Shown piece after piece: positions 53,171 through 64,000 of a stretch of DNA of 64,000 nt. The stretch lies in NCBI GenBank assembly GCA_030533445.1, contig CM060081.1, forward strand, positions 19,947,611 to 20,011,610. Direction: 5' to 3'. The translations under genes were made by a program, and so were the position numbers. The stretch is from Cyprinodon diabolis. Taxonomy: Eukaryota > Chordata > Actinopteri > Cyprinodontiformes > Cyprinodontidae. Numbering within the stretch: the first letter of the stretch is position 1; the number at the start of each line of letters is the position of its first letter. The notes beneath the pieces are model-generated. The model saw only the letters and a program-made list of their open reading frames with translations, made no database searches and was not told where the DNA came from.

Positions 53171-54513
53171 TACTTTCAGTTTTTACATTGATAAGAAGGA
53201 TTTTTCACACCGTTATATTACATTATGGCCTTATTAAAGTCTCTATAAAGAAAAACTTTAAATGGTGAAGGCTTCCGATTTCCAACTCATTAATTATCCC
53301 ACCTACAAGTCTAAGGAAAACATTTCCTTAGTATTAAATTATTTGCCATGCTATTAAAATATAACTTCTAAGTTACCTAATGAGCTTAATTAATGCTCAG
53401 CTGTCAGACCTTCACAGAAAACGATAAACCGTAACTGGCTTAATATACTAAAACTGTCCAGCTCAGGGCAACAGATTTGATGTTGTTTAAATTATACTTA
53501 AAAGCAGAAAACCAATCACCCAGTGAGTTTCACAAAGTAATTTATGGCTAATTGCACAAGTTATCTACCACAGAAGGGAGCAGGGTTTATATTTTGTGCT
53601 TGATGAGTCTGGTTTGGTCAAAAGCTAATGTGGAGAGGAGAGAATTTATCCAGCCAATCCTAGTTCATTAAGAGCACTTTTGTCATTTAACTTTTGTTAT
53701 TGATGGCCATAATGCGTGGCCATAAAGTTAATAAATAATAAAATAAAAGATCAGCAGCTTGCTGGCTGATAGTTGGTCTGGAGGCTTTTTGTGTGGAGCC
53801 TCTGGAATAGTTAATTATTAAATCTTACCACAAATTGCTACTCGGAATTAAAAAGCAATTTTTATTTTATGGACTTATGTTATAACCTAAAAATCTTTAA
53901 AAAAAAATGATAGATTTTCATACAAAGGTCAAATATTAATTTCAAAAGGATAAACCCATATTAAGTTGATTTGGAACAGATACATTAAAACTATTTCATA
54001 CATTTTGTTAAATATTAGCAAAAATCAAGAATTGCTTTAATGAAGAAACATGCTGCAGAAGTGTAATAACATTACATCAAAAAGGATAGTTTATGAATTC
54101 ATAGGAGCAATACACCCAATAGGAGATGCCATGTGGTGTCACCAGTTTTGATCAGAGTAGGCAGTAGGCAACAAAATGGTCAGCCTTAAGTGTCTGTTGT
54201 ATTTAAAAAAAATGTTTTCAGTGGCAGAGGACTTGAAAAAAGGAAAAAATAACCATAGGTAATTCTATCTTTCACTCTTTGCTGCAATGGAGAACCATGC
54301 ATACTCTATGTCCAGTTAGAGACAACGAATTAAAAAACTAAAAACTTTATAACCTGGGGAAAACAAGAGTCTTTATCAGTGCAGCTTTTACTTGGTGGAG
54401 AAAATAAAATATACGAGTGGACAGGGTCACAGGTTGTCTGCTGAACAGGTAAAGAATTTCAAAAAAAATTATTTTACCACTATGTAAACATCAGCGCAGT
54501 ATAGCCCAACATG
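53171..54513. other. AT-rich non-coding stretch
   Basis: No gene or named repeat was recognised between the LTR fragment and the pogo-like element. Confidence 0.5.
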
Positions 54514-55294
54514 TACCGTATTTTCACGACCATAAGGCGCACCAAAGGCGCAGTCTCAGTTATGTGTGCCATTTCTGTATTTAACACACACATAAGGCGC
54601 ACCGGACTATAGGGCGCGTTTTTTATATACAGGTACATATCCTCTACTACCTTTTAATACCTCTACTGCGTATTTACAAATACAGCGGGAGCAAAACTGA
54701 GTATGACTGTGCTTTATTCATGTATTTATTACAAAGTATTAATCAAACCTGGGAGCTGGCCGTGAGACAGACACATCGCTGATGACAGAGCGCTGTGATC
54801 ACTCCTAAATTAACTTAAAATCCTGAAACCTGCCGACGGAATATGTTCGCTTTTATTACCGGTATCCTGGTGCCTGCAGTTTAAATTATTTAGATGAAAA
54901 ACACCTGCCAGCCGCCGCGGTGAACCCGGAGGCTACTCGGCCCAGAGGCTGCTGTTGAAGGGATTTCTACTGTCGGTGTACCACTGGTATGTGGGGGTCT
55001 GAGCGCCTCCGACAGAAATAGTATATGCAGGATGATAATCTGGATGAACTGACTGCAATTATTAAGTTTTCAGGTGGACTTTCTCACTTAAAAAACATAT
55101 TAAAACTGCTTTATTCCCACTGATCACAGCAAATATAGCCGCAAGATTTAGATTATTTAGATGAAAAACACCTGCCAGCCGCCGCGGTGAACCCGGCCCA
55201 GAGGCTGCTGTTGAATTAAATTTTCAGGTAGAAAAATAGAGCGGGGGCAAAACTGAGTATGATTGTGCTTTATTCAAGTATTTATTACAAAGTA

Positions 55295-55660
55295 TTAATC
55301 AAACCCATCAAAGTCATCATCCTCTGTTTCTGAATGAAACAGCTGCGCTAAATCAGACATGCCAGTTTCCCCTTCTTCGCTGTCAGAGTCACTTTCCGTG
55401 CCGTGCGGCTCCTCGGAAATAATGCCGGCTTTTGCGAAAGCTCGAACAACATTGCCAGCAGGCAGCAGACACGTTAGTCCAAGCATCTACAATCCATCCG
55501 CAAACGGTGGCGTAACTTGCCCGGCGCTGCCTTCCAATTTTCCTGAAACTGTGGTCTCCGTGTGTCATCCATCGCTCCCACGCGGCTCGCAGCCTTACTT
55601 TGAACGGCCGAGATGCAGTCACAGATTAACAGCGATGGTGATGTGTGGAAAAAAAACACC
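55295..55660 (-). pseudogene. pogo-like transposase, C-terminal part
   Basis: From SLLICD (55640) through AAWERWMTHGDHSFRKIG, RRASYATVCGWIVDAW and VRAFAKAGIISEEPHG to an acidic tail (LFHSETEDDDFDGFD) and TAA. This is the end of a pogo/POGK-like DDE transposase. A frameshift near 55455 separates the last part, and the residues expected after LLICD are deleted. The stop region is duplicated at 54690-54755. Confidence 0.8.
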
Positions 55661-56670
55661 TGGTCTCCTCACAAACACCTGCCTCAGCCACGCTTTCATC
55701 ATATCCTCATCCATCCAGCCCTTTTCATTTGCCTTAATATCATGTGTCATCAGAGCGATGTGTCTGTCTCGCTGTCAGCTCCCAGATCAGCTTCTCTGAT
55801 TGGTTGATGCGGCGCTTCCAGCAGCAAAACTTCAATTTTTCCATCTCGAGCAGCAGCAGCGCGTCAGATGCTTAAACGCTCCCGACGCGCTGCGCCCACT
55901 GCTCAAAACGCGCTGCGGGACCTTTTGCTGCGCCTATACTTCAATTTCAATTTCAATTCAGTTTATTTATATAGCGCCAAATTCACAACACATGTCATCT
56001 CAAGGCACTTTACAGGTTCAACCAGATCATACAGTCAAATTGATACAAGGTTTTCTATCTAAGGAAAACCAGTTGATTGCATTGACTCATTGACTCAAAT
56101 ACAATCCCTCACACTAAGCATGCTTGCAGCGACAGTGGAGAGGAAAAACTCCCTTTTAACAGGAAGAAACCTCCAGCAGAACCAGGCTCAGTGTGAGCGG
56201 CCATCTGCCGAGGCCGACTGGGGTTCAAGGAGACAGAAGCAGAGATACAAAAAGCAGCTGTAAAAGGCGGCCCCGTCCAGGAAACACACAGCCAGGCAGA
56301 CGAGCTCCAAGGCAGCTCCCATGCCAGAGGATGAAGAGAGCACATCCACCCAGCCACGGCCAGAGAAACAGGACCACACTGGAAAACAGGCCGATCTCCA
56401 ACATCTACAAACAAGGGTGTTGATGGAAGCAGCACAGCTGATGTTTCTTTCCTGGATGACGTCACAGCCAAACAGGAACAGACGAGGCAAGGCTACTCTG
56501 AGGAAAAGCAGAGAGAGCAGAACGTTAGAGATTGAACTAACAGATTCTGCAGAATAGGAGAACAGAGAGAGAATGAAGCAGAAAGATGAAATGGGGGTCC
56601 CTATGTCCTCCAAAAGTCTAAACCTATAGCAGCATAACTTTAAAGACAGCTGAGGATAACCTGAGCCACC

Positions 56671-59600
56671 CTAACTATAAGCTTTATCAAAAAGGAAAGT
56701 TTTAAGCCTAGTCTTAAAAGTAGACAGAGTGTCTGCCTCATGGACTAAAACTGGTAGTTGGTTCCACAGGAGAGGAGCCTGATAACTAAAAGATCTGCCT
56801 CCCATTCTACTTTTAGAAATTCTAGGAACCACTAGTAAACCTGCAGATTGAGAGCGAAGTGCTCTGTTAGGAACATAAGGAACAATCAGATCTCTGATAT
56901 AAGATGGAGCTTGGCCATTTAAGGCTTTATATGTGAGAAGGAGGATTTTAAATTCAATTCTTGATTTAACAGGAAGCCAATGAAGAGAAGCCAGGATAGG
57001 AGAGATATGATCTCTCTTTTTAATTTTCATCAGAACTCTGGCTGCAGCATTTTGGATCAGCTGAAGGCTTTTAACTACAGTTTGTGGACTTCCTGATAGT
57101 AAAGAATTACAATAGTCCAGCCTTGAAGTAACAAATGCATGGACTAGTTTCTCTGCATCACCCCTGGACAGGAGATTTCTAATTTTTGCAATATTCCTCA
57201 GATGAAAGAAGGAAATTCTAGAAACCTCTTTGATCTGGGATTTAAATGACAGGTCCTGATTAAAAATAACACCAAGATTTTTTACTTTATTATCTGAAAT
57301 CAGTTTAATCCCATCCAAATGAAGTGACTGGCTAATCAGCTTCTTTTTCAGAGACTCTGGTCCAAAGACTATAACTTCTGTTTTGTCTGCATTCAGAAGC
57401 AGAAAGTTAAGAGTCATCCAGGTTTTTATGTATTCAAGACATGCCTGTAATCTATGTAATGGGTTAGCTTCATCTGGATTTATAGACAGATATAGCTGGG
57501 TATCATCAGCATAACAGTGGAAATTAATCCCATGCTGTCTAATAACTCTACCAATTTGGAGCATGTATAAAGTAAAGAGAATTGGTCCTAGCACTGATCC
57601 CTGTGGTACTCCACAGGTAACCTTTGAGCGTGTTAAAGATCTATCATTAACATAAACAAACTGAATTCGATCAGATAGATAAGATTTAAACCAGTCTAGT
57701 GCTGTTCCTTTAATTCCAACAAAATATTCAAGTCTTTCTAAAAGAATATTATGGTCAACTGTATCAAATGCAGCACTAAGATCCAACAGGACGAGCACAG
57801 ATACAAGTCCATTATCTGAGGCCATGAGAATATCATTAGTGACTTTCACCAGAGCTGTTTCAGTGCTATGATGAGCTCTAAAGCCAGACTGAAACTCTTC
57901 AAAAAGTTCATTATGGTGTAAGTGGTCGCAAACTTGTTTGGCAACTACTTTCTCAAGAATTTTGGATAAGAAAGGAAGATTGGATATAGGTCTATAATTA
58001 ACCAAGTCATCTGGGTCAAGAGACGGTTTCTTAAGCAGAGGTTTAATTACAGCAACCTTAAAAGCTTTAGGTACATATCCCTGTAACAGAGATAGATTAA
58101 TCACATCTAAAATGGAGGAGGAGATCAAAGGGAATACCTCCTTAAATAACCTGGTTGGAACTGGATCTAACATACAAGTTGAAGGCTTAGATGAAGACAA
58201 TAATTTTGCTAATTCAGAAAGTTCAACTGGATCAAAGCAGTCTAAACCCGGTTCAGATTCCATGACTACCTCAGGTACAATCGCGGATAGAGGAGTGCTT
58301 ATGATCTTATTTTTAATAAGATCAATCTTATTTATAAAGAATCCCATAAAATCATTGCTGCTAAGAGCAGGTGGAATGGACGGTTCAACAGAGCTATGGC
58401 TCTGGGTGAGTTTGGCAACTGTATTAAAAAGAAATCTAGGATTATTCTTATTCTCCTCTATTAATGAGGAGAAGTATGCTGCTCTTGCTTTACAAAGGGT
58501 CCTCTTATACAGCAGTAAACCATTTTTCAAGACTAGGAAGGACTCCCGCAGGCCTGTGGAGCGATATTTTCTCTCCAGTTTCCTAGCATTTTGCTTCAAA
58601 GTACGCAGCTCTGCATTAAACCAAGGAGCAAGCTTTCTATTTTCAACGGTTTTCATTTTCAAGGGAGCTGCGTTGTCTAAGGCAGTACGCAGAGAACTAG
58701 CAACCCCATCAACAAAATCATCAATCTGTGAAGGGGAATAAGCTATGCTTTTGCACTCTGCAGCACTGCTCAGCAACACAGAGGAGAGAGAAAGTGAAGC
58801 AGATTCTTTAAAATTTATAACTGCACCATCTGATAAAGATCTACTAAAATTGAACCTTCTTTTGGGGGAGGAGAACTCTGTTAAAGTAATCCTGAAGGTT
58901 ATTAGAAAGTGGTCAGAGAGGACAGGGTTGTGAGGAAATACTGTTATTTCTTCACATTCTATGCCGTATGTCAGCACAAGATCCAAAGTATGAAGATGAG
59001 AATGTGTGGGACTATTCACATTTTGAACAAAGCCAATAGTGTCTAAGATAGCATTAAAGGCTGCTCTTAAGCTATCGCCTTCAATGTCAGCATGGATGTT
59101 AAAATCTCCCACTATGATGACCCTGTCAGTATTTAATACCAAATCAGAAAGGAACTCTGAAAACTCATCTAAAAATTCAGAGTAAGGACCTGGCGGACGA
59201 TACAAAGTTACAAAAAGAAGAGGTTTTCTTGCCTTGAAATTTGGATGAGGGAAATTAAGGGTTAAATGTTCAAAAGAGTTGTAGGTATTAACTGTTTTGG
59301 GAGTAATCAGTAAGTCAGACTGGAAGATTGTTGCTACTCCTCCTCCTCGCCCAGAACTTCTGGGTATGTGAAAATTTAAATAGCTTGAAGGAGTTGCCTC
59401 GTTTATGCTCACATAATCCTCTTGCTGCAGCCAGGTTTCTGTAAGGCAAAACAAGTCAATGTGATTATCACAAATCAAGTCATTAACTAGCAGACTTTTA
59501 GAGGAAAGAGATCTTATGTTAAACAGACCGCATTTAATTGTTTTAACTTTTTCCCCAATTGGAGTTATTTTGATTTTAATTAGATTATCATGATTTACTC

Positions 59601-59733
59601 CTTTGGGAATCTTTGCTAATTTATTAGATTTTGGTCGTGGGCAAGACACTGTCTGGATGGAGTAAAGAGTGGGTAACAGTAGAGAAGCTGCAGAGATGTG
59701 TGTTAAACTACAACTCTGCTTCCTGGTCTGCAC
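56671..59733 (-). CDS. L2 LINE ORF2: endonuclease and reverse transcriptase, intact
   Basis: 1020 codons. Endonuclease at about residues 66-285: Asn in FNIRSLSSK (72), Glu in LTETW (99), GDFNIH (209-214), SDH (273-275). Linker with [20 protein letters not shown]. Reverse transcriptase at about 555-810: [31 protein letters not shown] (catalytic Asp 651), [14 protein letters not shown] (741-744). The C-terminal region holds [11 protein letters not shown] and [10 protein letters not shown] and ends [15 protein letters not shown]. The protein nicks the target and reverse-transcribes the LINE RNA from its 3' tail. The chosen Met lies nine bases after the ORF1 stop, implying reinitiation or coupled translation. 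Every catalytic residue seen is conserved. Confidence 0.95.
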   Translation of the reverse strand: MQTRKQSCSLTHISAASLLLPTLYSIQTVSCPRPKSNKLAKIPKGVNHDNLIKIKITPIGEKVKTIKCGLFNIRSLSSKSLLVNDLICDNHIDLFCLTETWLQQEDYVSINEATPSSYLNFHIPRSSGRGGGVATIFQSDLLITPKTVNTYNSFEHLTLNFPHPNFKARKPLLFVTLYRPPGPYSEFLDEFSEFLSDLVLNTDRVIIVGDFNIHADIEGDSLRAAFNAILDTIGFVQNVNSPTHSHLHTLDLVLTYGIECEEITVFPHNPVLSDHFLITFRITLTEFSSPKRRFNFSRSLSDGAVINFKESASLSLSSVLLSSAAECKSIAYSPSQIDDFVDGVASSLRTALDNAAPLKMKTVENRKLAPWFNAELRTLKQNARKLERKYRSTGLRESFLVLKNGLLLYKRTLCKARAAYFSSLIEENKNNPRFLFNTVAKLTQSHSSVEPSIPPALSSNDFMGFFINKIDLIKNKIISTPLSAIVPEVVMESEPGLDCFDPVELSELAKLLSSSKPSTCMLDPVPTRLFKEVFPLISSSILDVINLSLLQGYVPKAFKVAVIKPLLKKPSLDPDDLVNYRPISNLPFLSKILEKVVAKQVCDHLHHNELFEEFQSGFRAHHSTETALVKVTNDILMASDNGLVSVLVLLDLSAAFDTVDHNILLERLEYFVGIKGTALDWFKSYLSDRIQFVYVNDRSLTRSKVTCGVPQGSVLGPILFTLYMLQIGRVIRQHGINFHCYADDTQLYLSINPDEANPLHRLQACLEYIKTWMTLNFLLLNADKTEVIVFGPESLKKKLISQSLHLDGIKLISDNKVKNLGVIFNQDLSFKSQIKEVSRISFFHLRNIAKIRNLLSRGDAEKLVHAFVTSRLDYCNSLLSGSPQTVVKSLQLIQNAAARVLMKIKKRDHISPILASLHWLPVKSRIEFKILLLTYKALNGQAPSYIRDLIVPYVPNRALRSQSAGLLVVPRISKSRMGGRSFSYQAPLLWNQLPVLVHEADTLSTFKTRLKTFLFDKAYS

Positions 59734-59742
59734 CCTGGGTGG

Positions 59743-60606
59743 TCAGGGTTTTGGAGGACTAATAAATGTGGCCAGATTCCTAGAAAGAAGAGCTGCACCA
59801 TCCAAAGTGGGATGGATGCCGTCTCTCCGAATCAGACCAGGCTTTCCCCAAAAGGATTGCCAATTATTAATGTAGCCCACGTTGTTTTCAGGACACCACC
59901 TAGACAACCAGCGGTTGAATGACGACATGCGGCTAAACATTTCATCACTGGTCAGATCAGGGAGGGGACCAGAGAAAATTACGGAGTCCAACATTTTTTT
60001 GGCAAACTTACACACCGAAGCAACACTAATTTTAGTGACCTCCGATCGGCGTAACCGGGTGTCATTACCACCAGCGTGAATAACAATCTTACTGTATTTA
60101 ACCTTATCCTTAGCCAGCAGTTTCAGGTAGGATTTGATGTCGCCCGTTCTGGCCCCCGGCAAACATTTGACTATGGTCCCTGGTGTCTCTAATGCCACGT
60201 TTCTGACTATGGAGCTGCCAATCACCAGAGTGGGCTTCTCAGTGGGTGTGTCACTGAGTGGGGAAAACCGGTTAGAAACGTGAACGGGTTGGTGGTGACC
60301 AGAGGGCAGAGATCCACGACTACGCTTTCTGCGTACAGTTACCCAATCGCCTGGCTGCTCAGGCACTTTTGGAGGACAGCTACGTGGGGGGCCTACTTTA
60401 ACTCCTGGATATTCAACAGCCTGAAGCCTGGATTCTAACTCTGACACCCTCGCCTCCAAAGCTACAAAAATACTACACTTATTACACATCCCATTATCAC
60501 TAAAGGAGGCAGAGGAATAACTGAACATCTGACACAGAGAGCAGGACAGAGGAGAGGAAGAAGGAAGAGTTGGAAAAGAGTCAAGGGAGGGAGAGAGAGA
60601 AGCCAT
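59743..60606 (-). CDS. L2 LINE ORF1: esterase (SGNH)-type protein, intact
   Basis: 287 codons starting [11 protein letters not shown]. Residues 20-50 hold two CxxC pairs (CSLCQ and CNKC), suggesting a small zinc-binding element. A short coiled coil follows ([19 protein letters not shown]), then a basic linker ([10 protein letters not shown]). The C-terminal half is an SGNH-hydrolase fold: block [11 protein letters not shown] with the putative nucleophile Ser, block [11 protein letters not shown], and block [10 protein letters not shown] with the Asp-His pair. Esterase-bearing ORF1 proteins are established for CR1/L2-type LINEs and are thought to act in RNP or membrane association. It lies directly upstream of ORF2. 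Confidence 0.92.
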   Translation of the reverse strand: MASLSPSLDSFPTLPSSSPLSCSLCQMFSYSSASFSDNGMCNKCSIFVALEARVSELESRLQAVEYPGVKVGPPRSCPPKVPEQPGDWVTVRRKRSRGSLPSGHHQPVHVSNRFSPLSDTPTEKPTLVIGSSIVRNVALETPGTIVKCLPGARTGDIKSYLKLLAKDKVKYSKIVIHAGGNDTRLRRSEVTKISVASVCKFAKKMLDSVIFSGPLPDLTSDEMFSRMSSFNRWLSRWCPENNVGYINNWQSFWGKPGLIRRDGIHPTLDGAALLSRNLATFISPPKP

Positions 60607-60889
60607 AGCAATGCTAAGCTAGCACTAGCCTAGGCTAGCTACTCCTTGCTATCAGAAATAAAACCGTGTGAAACTGACAAGTGCACAGTAGAAAAGTGCA
60701 GCAGAAGGTGCTATGTTTTAAACTAGTCAGTTAGAGTTACTTAGATACAGAGATATCACAGAGAAAATAACTTAACTTCAGATGGAGTTCCTCTGGACAG
60801 CTGCAGCAGCTGCACACTCAGTTAATCCAAACAGGAAGTGAACAGGTCCAAACAGGAAGCAGGAAGCCAGTTCTTCCCCACCCAAAACA

Positions 60890-61096
60890 CATTATTACGC
60901 GCGTCAACCATTGACTTTGCATGTAAACTCGCTGCTTCTGCTGCGCCTGCTGCGTCCGGTTCACACCGATGTCAAGCGGTTGAATAACAGCGAGCACAGC
61001 ATTCATTTGTTTCACCATGTTTTTTATATTAGCTGTGAGATGGGCACGCATGGAGTCACAGATTAACAGCAATGGTGATGAGTGGAAAAAAAACAC
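60890..61096 (-). pseudogene. pogo-like transposase, internal fragment
   Basis: Reads SPLLLICDSMRAHLTANIKN, then MNAVLAVIQPLDIGVNR, the DDE-domain stretch with the catalytic-type Asp of LLICD and the QPLDIGVNR motif of pogo-family transposases. A few residues between AVI and QPLD are deleted. The sequence enters L2 5' flank at about 60.86-60.89 kb. Confidence 0.8.
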
Positions 61097-61425
61097 CTGG
61101 TCTCCTTACATTGAGCCACTCTTTAATCATCTCCTCAATGAGGTGGTCTCAAAAGTCGCAGTTAAAATCACACATAGGGCGCACCGCACCAAAGGGCGCA
61201 CCACACATTTTGAGGGGGAAAAAAGATGTTTATGTGCGCCTTATAGTCGTGAAAATACTCGGCAGAGATATTTTGTTTGTTATGCTAGGATAAAATTTGC
61301 TACAACAGTAATCAGTTGTTCTTTTTTTCCACCAAAATCAAACAACATGTTAACCATATGCATTGTTTTCATAGAGATTTTCCATGTGTATCATAATTTA
61401 CTTTAGTTGATATACCAGTTTTCAC

Positions 61426-62650
61426 TGTCTTGGCACTGATGACTGGCTTAGATAGTCATTACACTCACCTGCCCGGTTTCTCATTACTATTGATCTGATC
61501 CACCTTCTCCTGTCTCCATTTAAGCTGCCTGCTACCAGTGATCAGATTTCTCTCGAGTCAGTGGGGAAAGTTGGCCGCATTACCTTAGTGTGTGACGATC
61601 CCCGTCTGCATTGGAACTCCGCCCTGGACCTGAACCCGTCACAGAGCCGATCACCAATTCTAATCCAGCCTCCCTCTCTCTTGCAAGTTTTCCCTCTAAC
61701 TGCTCACTATTGTCTCTGCCACAGGGGATTCCCAGCCCAAGAGCTGCCTGTGGTCTCCCAGTGCCGTGCTTGCCTATCCTCTTAAATGAAAATCCATTGA
61801 ATTCCACTGACTGTCTGTGTTAAATCTTGGGTCCTATTTCCTGTACGTTATAGTATCATCTGGCCATTATGGACCCATCACTAGAGAGTAAGTGGCAGGC
61901 TGCGTCAAAAACTCTTTAGATTTAGAAGCCCATGTGGCCGAGATTTTAACCCATCTTCACAGCCAGGCTCCCCCAGCCCTGTAACTTATGCAAACGCCAT
62001 CTCCCGACACTACGTCACGCACAGTGACCTCACTTCCTGAACCACGTCTCACACCGCCAGAGCATTTAAGGGCAATCCCAGGCATTGCTGGGCATTTCTT
62101 CTCAATTTGAGATTTATTTTGTGCTACGACCATCATCCTACCCCACTGATCGCTCCGGAGTCCCCTATGTTATATCCCTCCGGACCGGTAAAGCGAGATT
62201 ATGGGAAACATCTGAGTGGCAGAACGACTCCTCTTCATGCCACTCATATCCTGACTTCTTCCGGGAGTTAATCAGAGTGTTGAGCCAAGTGTTGCCCTTC
62301 TGGGAGTCCACTAGGGGGCTAAGTCTCTCAGACAAGGAATCAGGTCAGTTTCAGAGTATATTATAGATTTTCCTTTCTGGCGGCCAAAGTTGTCTGGAAC
62401 AACCCCGCCCTCATGGACGTCTTCCTCAATGGATTAACCAAAAAGATTAAGGATGAAACCTGGATTATCTTTAGACCATCAAACAACTAGAGGACTTAGC
62501 AACCCGTATCGACCTCTGTCTTATGGGACGGCAGAGGGAACGCAGCTCCACTCCTCTTTTCCATCCTTTGTTGTCCTCTTCCAGTCTGGCAAGCCCTGAA
62601 GCTATGCAACTAGGGAGAATTCAACTGAACATCGGGGATTCAACTTAAAC
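61426..62650 (+). mobile_element. Ty3/Gypsy retrotransposon 5' part: LTR and gag remnant
   Basis: 61426-61852 is a probable LTR (TGTC start, TATTTCCTGTACGTTATA end in place of the usual ACA). It is followed by AGTATCATCTGGCCATT and ATGGACCCATC, the leader and gag start typical of sushi-type Gypsy elements in fish. Broken gag follows to about 62640. No pol was found before 62.65 kb, and the 3' LTR was not identified. Confidence 0.65.
61869..62640 (+). pseudogene. Gypsy (sushi-like) gag, decayed
   Basis: Begins MDPS at 61869 and is quickly interrupted by stops. Retained blocks are VISLRTGKARLWETSEWQN (62180-62230), FLAAKVVWNNPALMDVFLNG (62372-62432) with LTKKIKDETW, and EAMQLGRIQL near 62600. 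These are the capsid and linker signatures of sushi/PNMA-related Gag. At least two frameshifts and several stops are present. Gag would form the particle that packages element RNA. Confidence 0.75.
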
Positions 62651-63197
62651 TATGTCTCTACTGTGGGTGAGAGGGAAATCACGCCTGGACCTGTCCGTTA
62701 AAATGTCATTCTCAGTGGGGGGGGGGAAGCATCAGATAAAATTAAAAGGTGGGAGGTTTTACTATGTGTTGATCCAGTGGATGGGAGAGGGAACGAAGGG
62801 CAATTTGGGTCAATCTGGCTCGGTCCGGTCCAGAGGCCAGTACTCAGTCCAACAGGCAGGTCTGGGAGAGACTTTAATGGGAGAGTCTGACAGTCTAGGT
62901 TTTCTCATCAGCTTCAGCAGCAGGCAGGAATCTCGAAGTAGACACCGCAGTCAGAGCTTCTGAATTGCAGGAAAATGGTAGTCTGGATTCGCCAGCAAAC
63001 ACATACACTTCAAAGGACTTCAGGTGAAGGTGGATTTCTCTCCCTTTCAGGCTGGAAGCCCAAGGTGCCACAGGCAGGTCCGATGGCTGCACTTAGTTTT
63101 AAATCAGCATGACATCGGAGGGTTTGGTTTGCTTCCATCATGGTCATTCGAGCAAGCAGCATCTTTCTAGAAGGGATGCACGTCACAGCCATTGGAT
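62651..63197. other. Non-coding stretch after gag relic
   Basis: May include decayed gag-pol linker, but no protease or RT motif is recognisable. A poly-G run lies at 62719-62727. Confidence 0.35.
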
Positions 63198-63202
63198 CTG
63201 GT

Positions 63203-63691
63203 TGTCATGGTTTTGGTTTTGTCCAAGTTTTATTTTGATGTATTTACTCATTTATTTACTTATTTCGATTCTTGTGTTGTAGGTATTTTTGATTGTATTT
63301 TAGTTCTCAGATATTTCCTGTTTTTCGTTTGGAGGCATGGTGGAGCTGCTTGGGTCCCGCTGATCGCGGCGGGTGTGGCTGCGCGGTGGAGTAGCTCCGG
63401 CCGGCGCGCGTCGGGGGGCCCGGGGCGGCGGAGGTGCTTCAGAGGCATGTTGGGGGCTTGTGCGGGCATTTATTCTCTCTCCCATTCATTCTCCTCCTGC
63501 TCAGTCACTCTTGCCTGGTTGTCGTTATTACCTTGTCCCCTTCTTGTTGTAAGTATTCCTGGTTTTCAGCATTTTTGTATTTTTATGGATTTATGTTTTG
63601 GATTTTTGCTTCCGTTGAACATTTGTTATTAAACTCCTTCATCTCAGTCTGCATTTGGGTCCTCCTGTCAAACCTCCCCCATACTGCGACA
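63203..63691 (+). mobile_element. Solo LTR with exact 5-bp duplication
   Basis: TGTCATGG at 63203 and GCGACA at 63691 form TG...CA ends. CTGGT flanks both sides (63198-63202 and 63692-63696). Near the 3' end, TTGTTATTAAACTCC serves as a polyadenylation-like signal, followed by CTGCATTTGGGTCCTCC, also seen in the LTR fragment at 34076. A GC-rich block at 63345-63440 is embedded. No internal region is present. It differs from the LTR at 61426, so it is a separate insertion. Confidence 0.85.
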
Positions 63692-63696
63692 CTGGT

Positions 63697-64000
63697 TATG
63701 TCCATCTTAAAGAGTTAGGAGCTAGTAATTTGGCTGGCAGCATTTGTCTTAAAGGGACATGTATAAGAGTTATTTGACTTGCCTAGACTGTAGTCATGTG
63801 GTCTGGCAGTGTTTCTATTACAACACAAATGTTCCCACATTGAATATTAAACTCTTTAAATTACTCAAAATCAGCGTAAAAAATTAACTGTTTTAATCTG
63901 TTAAAGGCAGAATAGTTAAGTACAACTACCAGTTCAGGGCTGTTCTACAGTCGATATTAGCAGGTGAAAAAAGAGTGCTTCTAATTACAGTCTGACAATA
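63697..64000. other. Window end, nothing recognised
   Basis: AT-rich sequence without an open frame of note or a recognised repeat. Confidence 0.45.

Larger units (their letters stand above)
55941..60860 (-). mobile_element. Full-length L2-clade LINE, both ORFs open
   Basis: The 3' end at 55941 has the TTGAA/TTGAAA repeat tail after GGCGCTATATAAATAAACTG; a 3' UTR of about 0.7 kb, ORF2, ORF1 and a 5' UTR follow up to roughly 60.86 kb. It is the intact parent type of the fragments at 4.6, 9.0, 11.6, 18.6 and 27.6 kb. At about 4.9 kb with two uninterrupted frames it could be retrotransposition-competent. The exact 5' end and target duplication were not resolved. Confidence 0.9.
54514..61262 (-). 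mobile_element. pogo-like (Tigger-type) DNA transposon hosting an L2
   Basis: The left end at 54516 (CCGTATTTTCACGACCATAA, then GGCGCAC) and the right end at 61235-61262 are inverted copies, differing by one base plus a 2-base insertion close to the tip. TA precedes the left end, as expected for this superfamily. Transposase fragments with pogo/CENP-B-type DDE features lie at 55295-55660 and 60890-61096, both minus strand. The L2 LINE at 55941-60860 occupies the middle. The left arm carries internal duplications (54675-54760 with 55233-55305, and 54888-54960 with 55150-55215). It is inactive. The two arms could also be two adjacent copies. Confidence 0.7.

Noticed and set aside
58112..58741. 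209-codon plus-strand frame
   Set aside because: Antisense to the L2 ORF2 at 56671-59733; codon pattern belongs to the minus strand.
61017..61406. 129-codon plus-strand frame
   Set aside because: Antisense to pogo-like transposase and extending over its terminal inverted repeat.

Overview
The window reads as repeat-rich, AT-biased DNA from a ray-finned (teleost, probably percomorph-type) fish. The evidence is a multi-exon CCDC106-like gene with GT/AG introns, the absence of any operon structure, and a repeat set typical of fish: L2-clade, L1 and RTE LINEs, Tc1-like, hAT, pogo and TTAA-target DNA elements, tRNA-type SINEs, Gypsy-like LTRs and (TA)n/(GGAT)n microsatellites. No CRISPR array, rRNA, tRNA gene or bacterial feature was seen.

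Host genes are few. At 1.3-3.8 kb, on the plus strand, lies a CCDC106-like gene with twin CCAAT promoter motifs, a coiled-coil exon, an acidic exon and a conserved C-terminal domain. The acidic exon carries an in-frame TAG. On the minus strand at 34.5-35.5 kb two exons join in phase to give an unrecognised 82-residue protein. Two further unrecognised coding-like stretches lie at 27.9-28.1 and 47.7-48.0 kb.

Most of the rest is mobile-element strata, several of them nested. (a) At 12.95-18.54 kb a Tc1-like transposon was hit by an LTR element, now a solo LTR, and by an L2-clade LINE whose 1041-codon ORF is still open; that LINE split the transposase gene. (b) At 54.5-61.3 kb a pogo-like element contains an apparently full-length L2 LINE with both ORFs open: ORF1 with an SGNH-esterase fold, ORF2 with endonuclease and RT. 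(c) At 22.2-24.4 kb a 5'-truncated L1 has a 19-bp target-site duplication and one frameshift. (d) An RTE LINE at 26.3-28.5 kb is split by a block holding an L2 tail. Old L2 fragments recur at 4.6, 9.0, 11.6-12.8, 18.6, 27.6 and 29.4 kb. DNA elements with confirmed boundaries include hAT MITEs with exact 8-bp duplications (34.96-35.35 and 40.38-41.15 kb) and TTAA-flanked MITEs (28.5, 32.7 and 48.2 kb). Solo LTRs with 5-bp duplications sit at 12.98, 19.41 and 63.20 kb.

Stretches at about 5-9, 20.3-22.2, 30-32.6, 35.6-37.0, 37.4-40.3, 51.5-52.8 and 53.2-54.5 kb are AT-rich and show no gene I can support. Nothing here is a convincing new multi-gene system. The most notable items are the potentially competent L2 pair, the LTR-like element with 37-bp perfect inverted ends, a 23-bp inverted templated insertion at a LINE 5' junction, the 112-bp dimeric satellite inside an LTR, and the small two-exon gene.
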